DNA of 64,000 nt, from the NCBI GenBank assembly GCA_001600635.1, contig BCKL01000006.1, positions 1,063,696 through 1,127,695 on the forward strand. The letters are read 5' to 3'. The number at the start of each line of letters is the position of its first letter. Positions within the stretch are counted from its first letter, which is position 1. A program made the position numbers and the translations under genes. Source of the stretch: Leucosporidium creatinivorum (lineage: Eukaryota > Basidiomycota > Microbotryomycetes > Leucosporidiales > Leucosporidiaceae). The notes below the pieces were generated by a model, which saw nothing but the letters and a program-made list of their open reading frames with translations, was not told where the DNA came from and ran no database searches. Below are positions 22,995 through 34,819 of this stretch, piece after piece.

Positions 22995-24172
22995 CTAATA
23001 CCCCCAACGCGCCTGCAGCTGGGCTTCCGTAACACCCTGGATTCTAACCTGTCTTGGTGATAGCTAGGGAAGATGCTGGTCGGCTTTGGCGAGATTGAGG
23101 TTTCGCTGACGTCTGTGATTCTGAAGGGCGCGCTGAGTGGGCTGAACAGAGGAGCGACGGGTGAGCGGGGTCGCGGAGAGGACACCGAGAGTGAGACCCG
23201 TGTTATATGCGAGCTCACCTCGACGTGTCTGGTGGCAGGTGCGGCTGGAGGCTGCTGTCGGTGAGGCCGAGAGCGACGAGGACCGGAGGGGGCGTTAGGA
23301 GGAGGGCCGGCGTCTTCGAACTGTAGATAGCAATGTGATGGGACGCTTTCTTCACTCTGTATCCCTCAGCATACTCACGGACTTGATCGTCTTCCTCACA
23401 CCGTCGTCCAACTCGGCCGACTCAGCCACCGAGATCACCAGCTGCTCCGGCGACTCGTGCTTCCAGGGCTTCTCTTTCTTCAACTTCTTGAAATGTAGAA
23501 GAGGCTGATCGATCAACTGCTGTTGGGCGCTGTTCACAGGCTTGAGTTTCTGGATCTCGTCCACTCGCCAGGCAGCTTGCTCGTCGAGGTAGGCGACTCG
23601 GGCATCACCTGAAGGGTAAGGCGAGGGACGTAACACTGTGTTGTCTAGCCTTGTAACTGAATAGCAAACGGAGATGATGACCCTTACGAGAGCTTTCCAA
23701 TTCCTGCGAAAGGCGCATCAGCAACGGTCCGAGCGAACGCCGAGCCGTCCGCCGAGCTCTGACTCACCTGCTCCACAGCGTCACGGAAAGCCTCTGCAGC
23801 TTGGAACAGCTGACTTATCACCTTTTTGGCCTCCATAGCCTGAGGCGTATCCTCATCCAAGCAGGCATCCAGGTACTCCGCCGCGTTTCGCCGTTGGTCC
23901 TTGTACGCCTCTTCCTTCTCCTCGATCCGCTCCAGACCATCGATGTCGAAACGGACATGGCTTCCCATCACCTCCTCGACCACATCTTGCCAATGTCTGA
24001 AACGTCGGCGCGCCTCGTTTCTTCGTTCGAGGTTGCTCCGCGCTGGAGCAAGGAGAGAACCTCGGCGGCTGTCTGGGTCAGGCGATTCGTAGGGGGCGGC
24101 GTGACGAGGCAGTTGGCCTAGACGCCGTCGCCCAACGGCTTTGCGCAAAAGCTCCAAGTTATCGTCCTCCAT
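22995..24172 (-). CDS. KGH-family coiled-coil protein, copy B
   Basis: Starts at 24172 (MEDDNLELLRKAVGRRRLGQ). Five exons splice in phase: the main exon to RDAVEQ, a tiny exon ELESSR, DARVAYLDEQAAWRVDEIQK through RKTIKS, FEDAGPPPNAPSGPRRSRP and VRIQGVTEAQLQARWGY-stop. The protein is helical and charged, with GSHVRFDIDGLERIEEKEE aligning to the SPV-x-F segment of its relatives. The C-terminus aligns with IQGVDLGELRARYGY of copy A. Unlike copies C-E it lacks a clear KGHxH stretch, so it is the most divergent member. No signal peptide or membrane helix. Function unknown; the coiled coil suggests a structural or adaptor role. Confidence 0.7.
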
Positions 24173-24486
24173 CGAGACGAGCGAGCAAGAGAGGGAGGAG
24201 AGAGAGAGGCGAGGCGTTCGTCGGCGAAACGGGAAGGAGTCACAAAGGAGAGGGCAGCAGGCCGAGGAGTGGCGAGGCAATAGTTTCGTGGAAGGGGCGG
24301 TGCAGAGGTAAGGGGGTGACTCTGTAGTTCAATAGCTGACTTACACGCGAGTCGGGTAAGGTGCTCCAGAGCGAAAGACGAAATCGCAAGGGCTCGGTCG
24401 AGCTTCCGCAGGCATCGGCAAGTGAGAATTGGAAGCAGAGCCTGCATATCAAAGTCACTACAGAGTGTATTGCCAGCACAATAGCC

Positions 24487-27400
24487 TCACATCAACCCCT
24501 TGACCCTCCTCACTAACTCCTCCCACTCCTGCCCGCCGACCTGCTCCTCGCCGAACTCCTTCGCCTTCTCCGCCATGCCCTCCCACTCCTCGCACTGCTG
24601 CTCCATCTGCTTCTCCCAGAAGGCAACCACACTGGTGGTGACGACAAGCTTCTCCTTGTCTTCCTTGCTGAGCGACTCGAGGCGAACGAGGGGAACGATT
24701 CGGATGCGAGCGAGCTGGAGGAGGATGGCTTCGAGGGTGGTCGCGGCGGAGGAAGAAGTGGTGCAGAGGGTGATGGCGGAGGAGGAGAATGATCCATCAA
24801 AGGCTTGGTGACGAGCGAGGGCGTCGATGCGGTCTGAGGAGGTGAGGATGACGGGACTGGTGAAGGTGGGGGGAGGAGAGACGGCGCGGTAGGAAGCTTG
24901 AGCGAAGGGGGAGCCTCCGCCACAGGGAGTGGACATGGCGGGAGCCGGGATGTACATGTCCGGAGTGTCGTAAGCGGAGGAGCCGTGAGAGGGGGCGATG
25001 TTGGGGTAGGGGAGGGGCGAAGCGGCGAAGGATGGAGGCGCCGCCGAGCCAAAGAGGCTACCTCCAGGCGCCGCCGAGGATCTGAAGCCGCGAGCGCAGG
25101 CGGGCGCAGCGTTGTACGAAGCTACAGGAGCTCCAGAGTGGACGGCGTGTATCATGGGGGCGGGACAAGCGCTTCCATAAGACTGAGGAGGGGGAGTCGC
25201 CCAGCTCGAGGTGCTCATGAATCGAGCCGTGGCGCTATTGAACAATCCTCCCGAGCGCGGCTTGGGGCTCGACGGAGGAGTCGCCCTCCTGGATCTGTAC
25301 ACGCCTGCCTTTCCGAGCCCAGTGGGAGGGGAGGGCTGGTCGCGCTCGGCGATCCTGCACGGTTGGAAGATCTGCTGCCTTTTCTCGTCAATCTCGGACT
25401 CGTCAACGGCGACAAAGCTGGTGTGGGAAGAGACGAGCGGTAGGTCTTGCCGAGCCGAACGATGTGGGCCTTGACAGTCCGAGCGAGCAGCTCCTCATCG
25501 TCCCCCTCGACCTTAATCCCATGACGGCCGTCCTCGAGATCCTGGATGAGCTGCCTCGCGGCGAGGGCGTGGATGGAAGTAGGTGAGGACTGGTCGAGAG
25601 GGAGCTGCGAGGTAGTGACGGGCACCTCGAGCTCGAGCTTCTGTCCCGAGGCGAGTTCGGCGCGGAGGAAGATGGAGCGAGGGAGGAGAGCGGCGGGAGT
25701 GAGGATGAGGTAGGCGTGGAGGCGGCTGCCGGGGTAGAGGGCTTGGATAGTGCGAGGAGCTTGCGGGATGGGAGGAGGAGGAGGTAGGTTGATGGGAGAG
25801 GGAGAGGTGAAGGGCTTGCTCGAGTCGGCGCTGGAGGCGAGCGGATCCTCCGAGTCGTCAAAGAGGCTCAGAGTAGCAGTCGACGAGGTGACCTCTTTGA
25901 TATCCTTCCCTTGATCCTCTTCTCCCTTCTCGCCGATCATCTCAAACTCCTCCTCGACGTCCTCCGAGTACTTCGGCGCCTTGACCTCGACCGACTTGGG
26001 CAGCTCGAGCCTCACGTTGAGGAGCTGAGGCAACCTCGCCGCCTTGAGCAGCCTAGCCGTCTTGCCAGTGAACGACNCGCCGTCGACGACAAACTGGGCG
26101 GTTCCNTTTCCAGCGCGAGCGATGCCTTCGCACATGGCGGTCGACGCCGAGTTCCCGATGCCAAGGACGAAGACTCGGAGAGGGGCGGTGGAGGTGGAGG
26201 ACTTGACGGAGGTAGAGACGGTAGCGTTAACTCCTTCGAGGTCCCAGGCCTGTGGTGAGCAGAAGGAGTCAGCTCGAGGTTNGGCGAGGGAAACAGGGCA
26301 GCACTCACATCTCCGTCGGTGAGGACAAACACGGCCGTAGGCTTGTCGATCTTGCGAGCACAGAAGGTAGCTTTGAGCGCCTGCCTCATCTCCGTGCCGC
26401 CAAAGTCGGCGTCCATGCCATCGACGTGCTTGGTCGCCTCGTCGAGAGTCGCCTGCGAGTGAGGGGTCAGCTCAGTGGGCGAGCTCGAAGAAGGAGGAGA
26501 AGACTGCGGCTCACCTGAGAGTATGCACGACTGCCGCTCGACCACAACGCACTGCTGTCGTTGCCAAACGAGACGATGTTGAACCTCGTTCCCTCCTTCG
26601 GCAGCGACCTCAACAGCACGACGAGCGCCTTCCTCGCCATGTTGATCCTCTCTCCTCCCATGCTTCCACTCCTATCGACGAGGAAGAGGTACTCCTGCTC
26701 TGCAATATCGGGAAGCTTGAACTTGGGCACCATCGAGAGTGAGAGGGCGGCGGTATCGTGCTCGGGCGAAGGGTGCAGCTCGGCGATGCAGCGAGGGGCG
26801 TCGAGTCCGGTGCATTGGAGGGTGAGGATAAAGTCGCGGAGCGTCGAGTTGGAGGAAAAGGTGACGCGAGCGTAGTTGGAGAAGGGCAGCTCGGCGGCGT
26901 TGGGGAGAGAAGGGTCGGGGCCGAGGCAGGTGGAGATGGTGTGCGAAGGGCTGCCGATTTGACGGATGGGGGACACCGATTCGATGGCGAGGTCGAGGTG
27001 GAAGAATGAAGTCGAGGTGGAAGGAAAGAGGGTGAAGAAGGACGGAGAAGGCTTGGAGGAAGGGGCTTGGCCGTAGCGAGCGCCGATGTGAGCGGGCAGG
27101 TGGAAGCGAATTGAATCGTTGACCTCATCCTCGGTGAGCTCAGTCGAGTAGGAGAGCTCGATGGTGACCTTCTCCTTGGGCAAGAGGCTGCCTACAGCCA
27201 CTTGGAAGGCTATAGAAGCAGAGTTCGGTCAGCTCCGAGTGGTTCGTCTGGTGCGCGGAGAGGGAGAAAGAACTCACTATCAGGCGTCTCCTGCTCCATC
27301 AAACCGGCAAGCTGGCCCTTCTCTATCGCTTGGTCATANGTTGTCCTCGCCTCCTCCNTCTCCTGCACCAGACCNACGATCCTCGTACCGTCNTGCTTGA

Positions 27401-27617
27401 CAAGAGCGAACGAGGTGACGGCGGCTCGGGCGGGCACCGGGAAGCGGTAGGAGCATTCGAAGGTGAGGTCCGAGTCATTGGAGTAGACCTGCACGAGCTT
27501 GACGCCCGCCGAGAGGTCCTTGAGGCTCGTCTGCGCCGTGACTCGGAGGAGCGGAAGGGCGACGGGCGAGTGCTCGTGGTGGTAGTACAGGCCGTGGAGA
27601 GGTGCAGAGCCGAACAT
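24487..27617 (-). pseudogene. VIT and von Willebrand A domain protein, left copy (frameshifted)
   Basis: Starts at 27617 ([20 protein letters not shown]). VIT domain: [19 protein letters not shown]. The vWA domain has an intact MIDAS motif, [11 protein letters not shown] near 26,670, with [10 protein letters not shown] and VFVLTDGD. These proteins (inter-alpha-trypsin-heavy-chain-like in layout) are cytosolic in fungi and of unclear role. Compared with the right copy, one base is missing after GKTY near 25,443 (TACCGC against TACTCGC), which moves the frame and ends translation near 25,215. The same C-terminal exon is still readable in the other frame down to 24,487. Three introns match the right copy. 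It is either a recent pseudogene or a consensus error, since the arm also contains ambiguous bases. Confidence 0.75.
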
Positions 27618-28212
27618 GGTGNGGTAGAAGTGGGATCTGGGTGTTGAGCGAGAGGANCGAGTGAGTGGTAGGAAACAAAGAGCGAATCCGCCCTTTCAAG
27701 AGCTCGGCGCCGCCTCACCAGACGAAATCTGACCCCCACAAGCCGAGTCATTCGAAGGGCGGTGAAAGGTGACTTGGGTAGCTACTAGAGCTCCNATCTA
27801 TTCCCTACTACTGCCCAGCCATTATTCGTCTGGCTTGGGCGAGAATCAGGCGGTGCCGGATCCCCCGCTCCCCCCTTCGGCGTTGTACTCGAGAGAGTTG
27901 CTGNTGTGATCTGGGATAGCAGGAACATTCTGCTGTAGGCTAGTGAACCACTCCACTGCTACACCGAGTTCAAGTGAGCTGCCGTTTTCAGGAGAAGAGC
28001 AACCCGCGCCGAATCGAAAGGCGGCCAACCTCGTGCTCCGCTGGGTTCTCCTTCGACCTCATCGTCTGCTTCCAATCGCTCGACTACGGGATCGAATCCA
28101 CTACAGATCTGCTACACTGCTACAGCTCAGAGGACCGCCCCTCTCTGCACCCTCTTAGCGTCGTCTCAGCGGCCTATCTTGAGCCCCCCGCGCCCCGCTC
28201 CCGCTTCAATCA
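27618..28212. promoter_or_regulatory. Bidirectional promoter of VIT/vWA and arrestin genes
   Basis: About 595 bases between the divergent start codons at 27617 and 28213. The same spacer is present, partly diverged, in the right arm (50,491-51,081). It holds four ambiguous bases (27622, 27657, 27795, 27904) and several CTACAG words. No gene seen. Confidence 0.5.
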
Positions 28213-29855
28213 ATGGCGCCGCTCGCTTTCCTCAGCAAGCCCTCGGTCAAGGTCACGCTCGAGCAGGTGAGTGATGTAGTACAGATTTATCCGCGTGCTG
28301 CTCCCTTGCACCCTTCCCAACCTCTCCAACCCACGATCCATTTCCATCAAGCGGGCTCCCTTCTCCCGGTCGCTTCGGCTTGCTGACGCTACCTGTCTAC
28401 AGGAGATGATCTTTGTTCGACCATCGCCTAGCTCGACACCCTCAGACGACCCTCTGCTCCGGGGAACTGTAGTCTTGTCTCTTCCCAAACGGAAAGCGAT
28501 AAGGACGATTCGCATCGGCCTCGAAGCCCTCTCCGACGTGTATGGAGGCATCGACTTTCCCTACGAGACGGAGAAGATCCTGGACAAGTCACTACACATG
28601 GATCTGGATGGCAAAGTCCTCGACGCAGGCAGTCATGCAGTGAGTTCACAGCCTTCGCTCCGCCGAGCGACTGAGCTCACCTTGTTCGGCTTGGCCTCTC
28701 AGTTCGGCTTCGCCTTCATTCTACCATCGTCATCGGCTGTATATCAGCGCTGCAGCTATGGACGTTGCAGGTACTTCGTGCGGGCGACCGTCGACTTTGC
28801 TGGACCGCTCAAGTACAGCTCGAGCTCGCCGGCGATCGCAGTCTGGGTCACGGCCAATCCCACTCCGCTCGGCGCCTCGCCTGATCCTCTCGACGCCAGT
28901 CTACAGCACTACTCGTCAGATCTCGGGGTGGGCAAATTTTAGTCACCCGATCCACCGTTCTCGCTGACCTAGCTCTTCTCGCAGCCCATCGCCGTCACCC
29001 TCTCCTCGCCTCATCTCACCGTCTCCTCCCTCGTCCACGCCGAGCTACACTTCCTCTCCCCTCCACAAACCCTCAACATCATCCACATCTCCTGCCTCAT
29101 CGCCCAAACCTTCATTGTGCACTACAAGGACCGTCAGCGCGTCGCTCGGCCCACACCCAAACGCCATGTCCTCACGAAAGTCGACGTCTCAGCGCGCGCC
29201 AACCCCCTCGTACCTACACCCTCACGCCCAATAGGAGGAGCAGGGAGCTCAGCGCCTCTCGATCCAGTGCGGGAGGACCCTAGCCCACTGCACGAGCTCA
29301 AGTACGAGGAGGAGTTTCGCTACGCCTCGCTTTTCCGAGTGCCGAATGATGATCATGTTCGACCGAGTACGCTGCCGGCTACGGAGACGAAGATTAGGGT
29401 GTCGCATAAGCTGGTGGTGGAGGTGCGGTATAGGCTGGACTATGAGGAGGAGGACAGGCTGCTCACGATCTCGAGGCCGGTGACGATCGCTTCGGTGGGT
29501 GCTCTACATCTATCACCCTCTCAGCCTCATACTGACCTCCTCTATCTTCCCACCACAGTGCTGCTGCCTCGCCGACTCGCTCCTCCTCCCCGCCTACAGC
29601 GCCATCGCTCCGTCCCCATCCCGACCCATCATCTCCCCCCTGCGCAACCGCTGTCTCTGCAACACCTCCCTCGCTGAGATGCGCACGATGGAAGGCCTCG
29701 TACTCGAACGAGCATCGACAATCAGCAGTGCTGGAGATCTGGAGGAGGAAAGGGCGGTGGTCGAGAGAGCGGAGAGGGAGATCGCCGAGCAGCGGGCGAG
29801 GAGCGAGTCCAAGACGGCGCCGGGGCATGCGTCGGCGATTCATTTGCTCAGGTGA
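28213..29855 (+). CDS. Arrestin-like (LDB19 type) protein A
   Basis: Exon 1 encodes MAPLAFLSKPSVKVTLEQ; later exons add EMIFVRPSPSSTPSDDPLLR, FGFAFILPSSSAVYQRCSYG, PIAVTLSSPHLTVSSLVHAE and finally CCCLADSLLLPAYSAIAPSP, ending SAIHLLR. The N-terminal arrestin beta-sandwich (GTVVLSLPKRKAIRTIRIGL) and the P-x(6)-YQRC-x-YGR segment are typical of fungal alpha-arrestins such as LDB19/ART1. These recruit Rsp5-type ubiquitin ligases to plasma-membrane transporters. I did not find a clear PPxY motif. A paralogue lies 3 kb away on the opposite strand (33.0-34.8 kb). Exon 1 and intron 1 are duplicated in the right arm of the inverted repeat. Confidence 0.8.
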
Positions 29856-30301
29856 TGTGTTGTAAGGTTGTAGGATATTCATAGCTGTTGTTACATGAGG
29901 CTGTAGTTGGTAATGTTGCACTTGTTCATCGTTCAAGTCGAGCGACCGCCGAGAAGTGCGCCGGGAGAGGGGTCAGAGTGATAAAGGGAGGGCAGCAAGG
30001 ATAGGTGGACATAGCTCAAGAACTGAAAGGCGGCACTGCTCACCTGCAGCAACGCCGGACCTTCCTCAAGCCAGCGGTAGATGAAGCCCTTGGACGAGCG
30101 CGACTGATTTCGTCTCTTGCCTCCTGCCATCACCTCGCCTCTTCGTCTCCTCGCTCACCACTGCTACAGCAGCTTCAAATCTACAGCAAACATCTCACAC
30201 GCCCCGGCTCACCTACAGCGCACTCGCCACCCTATCTTCGCTTCGCCCGCTCCAAGCGCTTCATCTCGCGCTCTCCCGTTCTTGCTCTTCTCTGCAACAG
30301 C
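29856..30301. other. Intergenic region
   Basis: About 446 bases between two plus-strand genes. The second half is C/T-rich with several CTACAG words (near 30,165 and 30,180) and is probably the promoter of the next gene. No coding feature. Confidence 0.45.
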
Positions 30302-32813
30302 ATGACAGACGCGCACGAAACCGACTACGACTCGCTCGAGATCCGCCCCCGCAAGCCCAAGCTCACCTACGGCCGCAAAGGGCAGCGCGACCGCTCTCAG
30401 TCTGTGGCGGCGAGCGCGCGTCCGACGCTGCCGTCGCCTGGAGCTCAGGGCCAGCAGGGGAAGAGCAAGACGAAGCCTGTGAGACCTAAGTTGAAGAGAG
30501 CGACTAGCGCGGCGGAGCTGGGGAAGAGGAGGAGGGCACAGGAGAAGCAAGACAGCGAGAGCAGCGAGGCTGAGGAGGATGAGCAGGTGAGTGGGAGCTG
30601 CTGTAGTTCTTGTGAGGAGTGAAGATGGAAGTAAAAGCGAGGGAAGCTAATCTGAATCTATTTTTAAGCAGATCCGTCAACCCAAACGACCCCGAGCCAA
30701 CGCCGACGCTCACGCTCCCATCGACTCGGCTTCCTCCGACCTCGACAGTCAAAGCAACCAGCCCTTCGCTCTCGCCGAGGCTTCACCCAAGCCCAAAAAC
30801 AAACGCACAAGCTCCCACACCAAGGCCTCTACACTCAGCAAATCTCGTAGCCTCTCAGCTTCGACTCGGCGCGACCGAGGCGCTGGCAAGGGAAGGCGTC
30901 TCGCGGGATCGGAGCCTGAAGGCGTCGAGGAGGAAGGTGGAGATGGCGCAGAGGAGACGCCGCGCAAGAAGAGGAAGTTCAAGCGTGTGGCTTCGAAGGA
31001 GAAGAAGGGAGAGGGTGCCCTGGGAGACGATGGAGGGAACGTCGAGAAGATGAATGTCGATACGGCCGCGTGGGGATCGACCGAGGCCACCAAGGGTGCT
31101 CCAACGCCCCAAGACGCTTCGTCGAAGGACAATACCCACCAACAACAGCAACCTCGAGTCCGAGAGCAGCCCTCTACCCATCCCTCCGCTCGCCACTCCT
31201 CGGTTGACCCTCCCCCTACTCCTCGTCAGCTGGTTCTCGGCGACAAGTCCAACCTCCCTCGTCCTCAACAGAATCAACGCCTCTCCACCACCGCTTCACC
31301 TCGTCAGCACACTCGTGCCGCATCCACGACCGCGGCAGTCGGAGGCGAAGGGGGAAGCTCGGCGTTGGGAGTAAGCCATCGAGGAGTAGCTAGGCATGCT
31401 TCAGCCAGCGGTGTCAGCAGGAGGAGTAGCATCGTCGGATCTAACTCGACGCTAAGGGTGTATCGAGATCAACCCGCAGCCAGCACTCGCTCGACTCTCG
31501 AAGCTGGCGCCGACACCAACTTGCTCAACCTCCAAGACCTCTCCTCGGCGCTCCCCAACTCGGCTCCCCTCGCCCGCGCTCCGCCTTCGAGATCGCGCAC
31601 TACCTTTCCGGCCCTCGACAAGCCAGCTCTCAGTCTTCAGCGACGCCCCTTCTCCCCTCGCCCTTCGCAAGCCGCCACTTCCACTTCGGCACTCATCCGC
31701 ACATCCACCGCTCCCTCACAGCCCGCCCCTCAGCTCGGCCCAGAGGAAGCTGTGTTAGCGAGGAGCGCTCTCGAACGCTCGATTCCAGCCATCCCTCCTC
31801 CCCTCCCCAGCGACGGCAGCCTCATCCTCCCGAGAACGGACGGCGACCACTCGTCGATCGTGCTCGAGACGTATGAGGGTGGGAGTGACGAGGATGAGGA
31901 CGAGATTGTACTCGCTATGAGCATGGTGGTCGACGGAGCCGAGGGAGGTGGAGCCATTGCCATGGGAGGAGAGCAGCCGGAAGTGGGGGAGCATGCGGGA
32001 GGAGCAGACGAGGACGAGGCTGGAGACCTCGCCGACGATGAGAGCGACCCCATCGAGGAGCAAGACGAAGATACGATCAAGATGCACGACGACGCACCTC
32101 AGTTCCACGACCCGACCAACTCCATCTCCGCCGAACTCGACGTCGAGTCGAAAGAGGCGGCTGCTCACGACGGGACCGAGGTCCAGGCTCCTCGCTTCAC
32201 CTCTCCCTTCCAACAACCCACCTCCCCTTCTCCTCAATCAGCGAGGACGAGACGTAAAGCGTCCACTGCTGCCAACGACATCTCGCAAGTCGACCCTCCT
32301 CCCGCTTCCGCCAACTCGGCACACCTCCGCCATCAGCCGCCTCAAGCCAAGTCGACCGGCACGCTCTTCCGCCCGCCCTCCACCTTAAGCGAGATCCTTC
32401 TTCCTCGAGTTCCCGCACCTCGCCCACCCTCTCCCCACGCCATTCCCAACTCTCCCTCCTTCAACCCCTTCGCCATGCCTCCTCGTCTCCCTCGTCTCCC
32501 TCTAATGGAACCACGCGACACCGGTCCTCTCTCCGACGAGGACGACCTCGAGTACTTTATCGCTACGACCGGTACTCACTCGTCTGAGGACGAGGAGGAG
32601 TGGAGGAAGAGCGAGAGAGAGGTGGGCGAGGGAACGAGAGCTGGTGGTGTGAGAAGTGGGGGGAGGAGGAGGAAGATTTTGGGAGTGGAGGAGGTGAGGA
32701 GGGTTGATGAGAGTGTGATGGATGAGTTGGGGATTGGGTGGGAGCAGGCGATGCGTGTTGGCCAGGCGAATGAGAGCTCGGAAGTCGGCGCCGAGGAGGG
32801 AGGAGCGGGCTGA
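30302..32813 (+). CDS. Large disordered acidic/basic protein, unknown
   Basis: Exons 30302-30586 and 30672-32813; the single intron has a TAAGCAG acceptor. It starts MTDAHETDYDSLEIRPRKPK. The sequence is low complexity: basic clusters that look like nuclear signals (KRPRANAD; PRKKRKFKRV near 30,965), Ser/Pro-rich stretches, then a long acidic block (GGSDEDEDEIVLAMSMVVDG; DEDEAGDLADDESDPIEEQD) and a more ordered C-terminus (LEYFIATTGTHSSEDEEEWR and DESVMDELGIGWEQAMRVGQ). About 800 aa in total. I recognise no domain. The composition suggests a nuclear chromatin or RNA factor. The conserved-looking C-terminal helix is the likeliest functional piece. Confidence 0.7.
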
Positions 32814-33001
32814 GACGTCGTTACGAGAGTCGCTCGTACATATTGCTTGTTCTGTAGTCTTTGCAAATCGTCTATCCCGCTTCACCGTACTCCAGAGCCT
32901 CGCGGAGACGTCGAGTCCTTCGCCGGGTCGCTGAACTAGGGCAAACTGATTTCACTGCTACTGCTATAGTACACGAGTCTATGATATGCTACCCATCGCT
33001 A

Positions 33002-34819
33002 CTACTGCTCCTGCTCCTCAGCTTCATACCTCGGGGACCCTCTCAACGTGGGAGTGCCAGTGTCGCTGAAGCCCGGGCTTTTTGAGGCTGGATCCTCCGC
33101 CCCGAGCAGCCTGGAAGAGCTTGGGGCTTGTAGCTCGCCTGCGCGTTGCAGTAGTAGCCCCTCAGCGTCCATCATCTCTTTTAAAGAGGTGTTGCACCTG
33201 CAGCGAAGGTGCAGAGGACGCTGGATCGTCTTCGGCGCCGATTTTTGGTAGGCGGGGAGAAGGAGCGAGTCGGTGAGCCCACAGCACTGCAGGAGGGGCA
33301 GCAGAACGTCAGCTTAGAGCAGTGGAAGAGATTGAACAAGCGCCACGCACGCTGCCGATGGTCATATCCTTGCCAATGAGGAGGATCTTGTCCGTCTCGG
33401 CGCCGGCGAGGCGGTAGCGGACCTCGACCGACAGCTTGTGGCTCACTCGGATCCTCGCGTCTGATCCTTCCAGCGTGCTAGACCTCACGTGATCGTCGTC
33501 CGGTACTCGCATGGTCCTCCAGTAGTGGAAGGGAGTGTCGGCGTCGAGTTCGGCGAGAGGGTTTGTGTCGCAGGAGGTGACGTCGGGCTTAGGAGGACAG
33601 CAGTCGGGTGATGACGACGAGGTGGCGGGTGAAAGAGGGACGTCCTGGTGGGTAGGCTGACCGGGGGTGCAGGAGCCAGTGCAGATGGGCGCGCAGAGCG
33701 AAGGACTCGCGGAGGAGTTGACTTTCCGGAGAGGGTAGCGCTTGGCTGGCGGTTTGTGACTCTTGCCGTTTGAGTAGCCGATTGCGTACTGCTGAGTGAT
33801 GAAGGCTTCGACCGAGAGAATGGTCACGGCGGTCGGAGCGCCGAGCAGAGTGACCCGAGCATTGAGGAGGGCGGAGACGGTGAGGTGTGGCGAGGCGAAT
33901 CCGACTCCGACAGGCTGTTGGATGGGAGGGAGAAGGTCAGCACCTGTGGAGGTGTCGAGCGAGATGAACGAACGCACTCCAAGATCCTCAGAAAAGTGCT
34001 GAATCGAGAGGTCGGTGGGAAGAGGGATCTCGCCTGGCCCTGTCGACGCATTGGCGACGATGTAGACGGCGATAGGAGGGGAACGAATGGTGGAGCCGAA
34101 GGTGCCAGGGAAGAACGCCGTGGCTTTGACTGGAGAGAACGAAAGAAGGGCAGAGGGGGTCATGAGTCAACTGAGCTCGGCGCAGGGGTCTCTGAGCAAT
34201 AAACGCACTGGAGTGACGGGTGCGGCCGTAGATGCAGCGTTGGTACGGCGCCGTGTTTGATGGTACGATGAAGGAAAAGTTGAAACTGCGAGAGGGAACC
34301 AACACGCAAGGTCAGCCCTGCTCGGCGACGATTCTGGACCGGCCGAACTCACGCATGGTCGCCTGCCTCGATGACCTCCCCCTTTAGATCAAGCTCGAGC
34401 TCCTTGTGCAATGATGTTGACGACTCGTAAGGCTGTCCAGAGCCCCCTGACGCGTCGGTAAGGCCTTCGAACACGACTTTGATCTTATTGACGGCCCTCG
34501 CCGAAGGGAGAGACAGCAGAGCTGTGCCGAAGATGATGGGATCGCGGCTGGTGGAGGGAAGGAGGAAGTCGGGTTCGAATCGAGAAGGGTGAACGAAGAC
34601 CATGTCCTCTGACAGGGTGAGTGACAGCGTTGGCTGAGGAGCGAAGAGTGCGCCGAGCATGGCGGCGAAGGGGGTTGTCGCGTTGGGGTCGAGTTCGAGG
34701 GAGAGGATGGGCGTTTGTACGCTTGATGGTGAAGGTAGGAGTGAAAGCAACGATTGGCGGGAGAAGGAGAGACGTGGGCCAAACTTGACTCGTGAGATCG
34801 CCTTTGAGAGCAACCCCAC
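33002..34819 (-). CDS. Arrestin-like (LDB19 type) protein B
   Basis: Starts at 34819 (MGLLSKAISRVKFGPRLSFS). It carries the same core as protein A: EDMVFVHPSRFEPDFLLPST, GTALLSLPSARAVNKIKVVF, FNFSFIVPSNTAPYQRCIYG and DDHVRSSTLEGSDARIRVSH. A last exon (about 33,002-33,282, acceptor CCTGCAG) continues CCGLTDSLLLPAYQKSAPKT ... RCRCNTSLKEMMDAEGLLLQ and ends EAEEQEQ. It aligns with the last exon of protein A, which supports this end. About five introns. The N-terminus is about 60 residues longer than in A. Likely role: adaptor for ubiquitin-dependent transporter endocytosis, from family only. Confidence 0.78.

Larger units (their letters stand above)
24370..28430. repeat. Left arm of ~4 kb inverted repeat
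   Basis: The reverse complement of this arm matches about 50,246-54,325. It spans the whole VIT/vWA gene, the intergenic promoter and the first exon, first intron and start of exon 2 of the arrestin gene. About 25,450-27,960 is almost identical between arms. About 24,490-25,440 is clearly diverged, and 24,370-24,480 is similar again. Eleven ambiguous bases (26077, 26106, 26282, 27339, 27358, 27375, 27393, 27622, 27657, 27795, 27904) lie in this arm, ten of them mirrored in the other. The arms flank about 22 kb. Confidence 0.9.
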
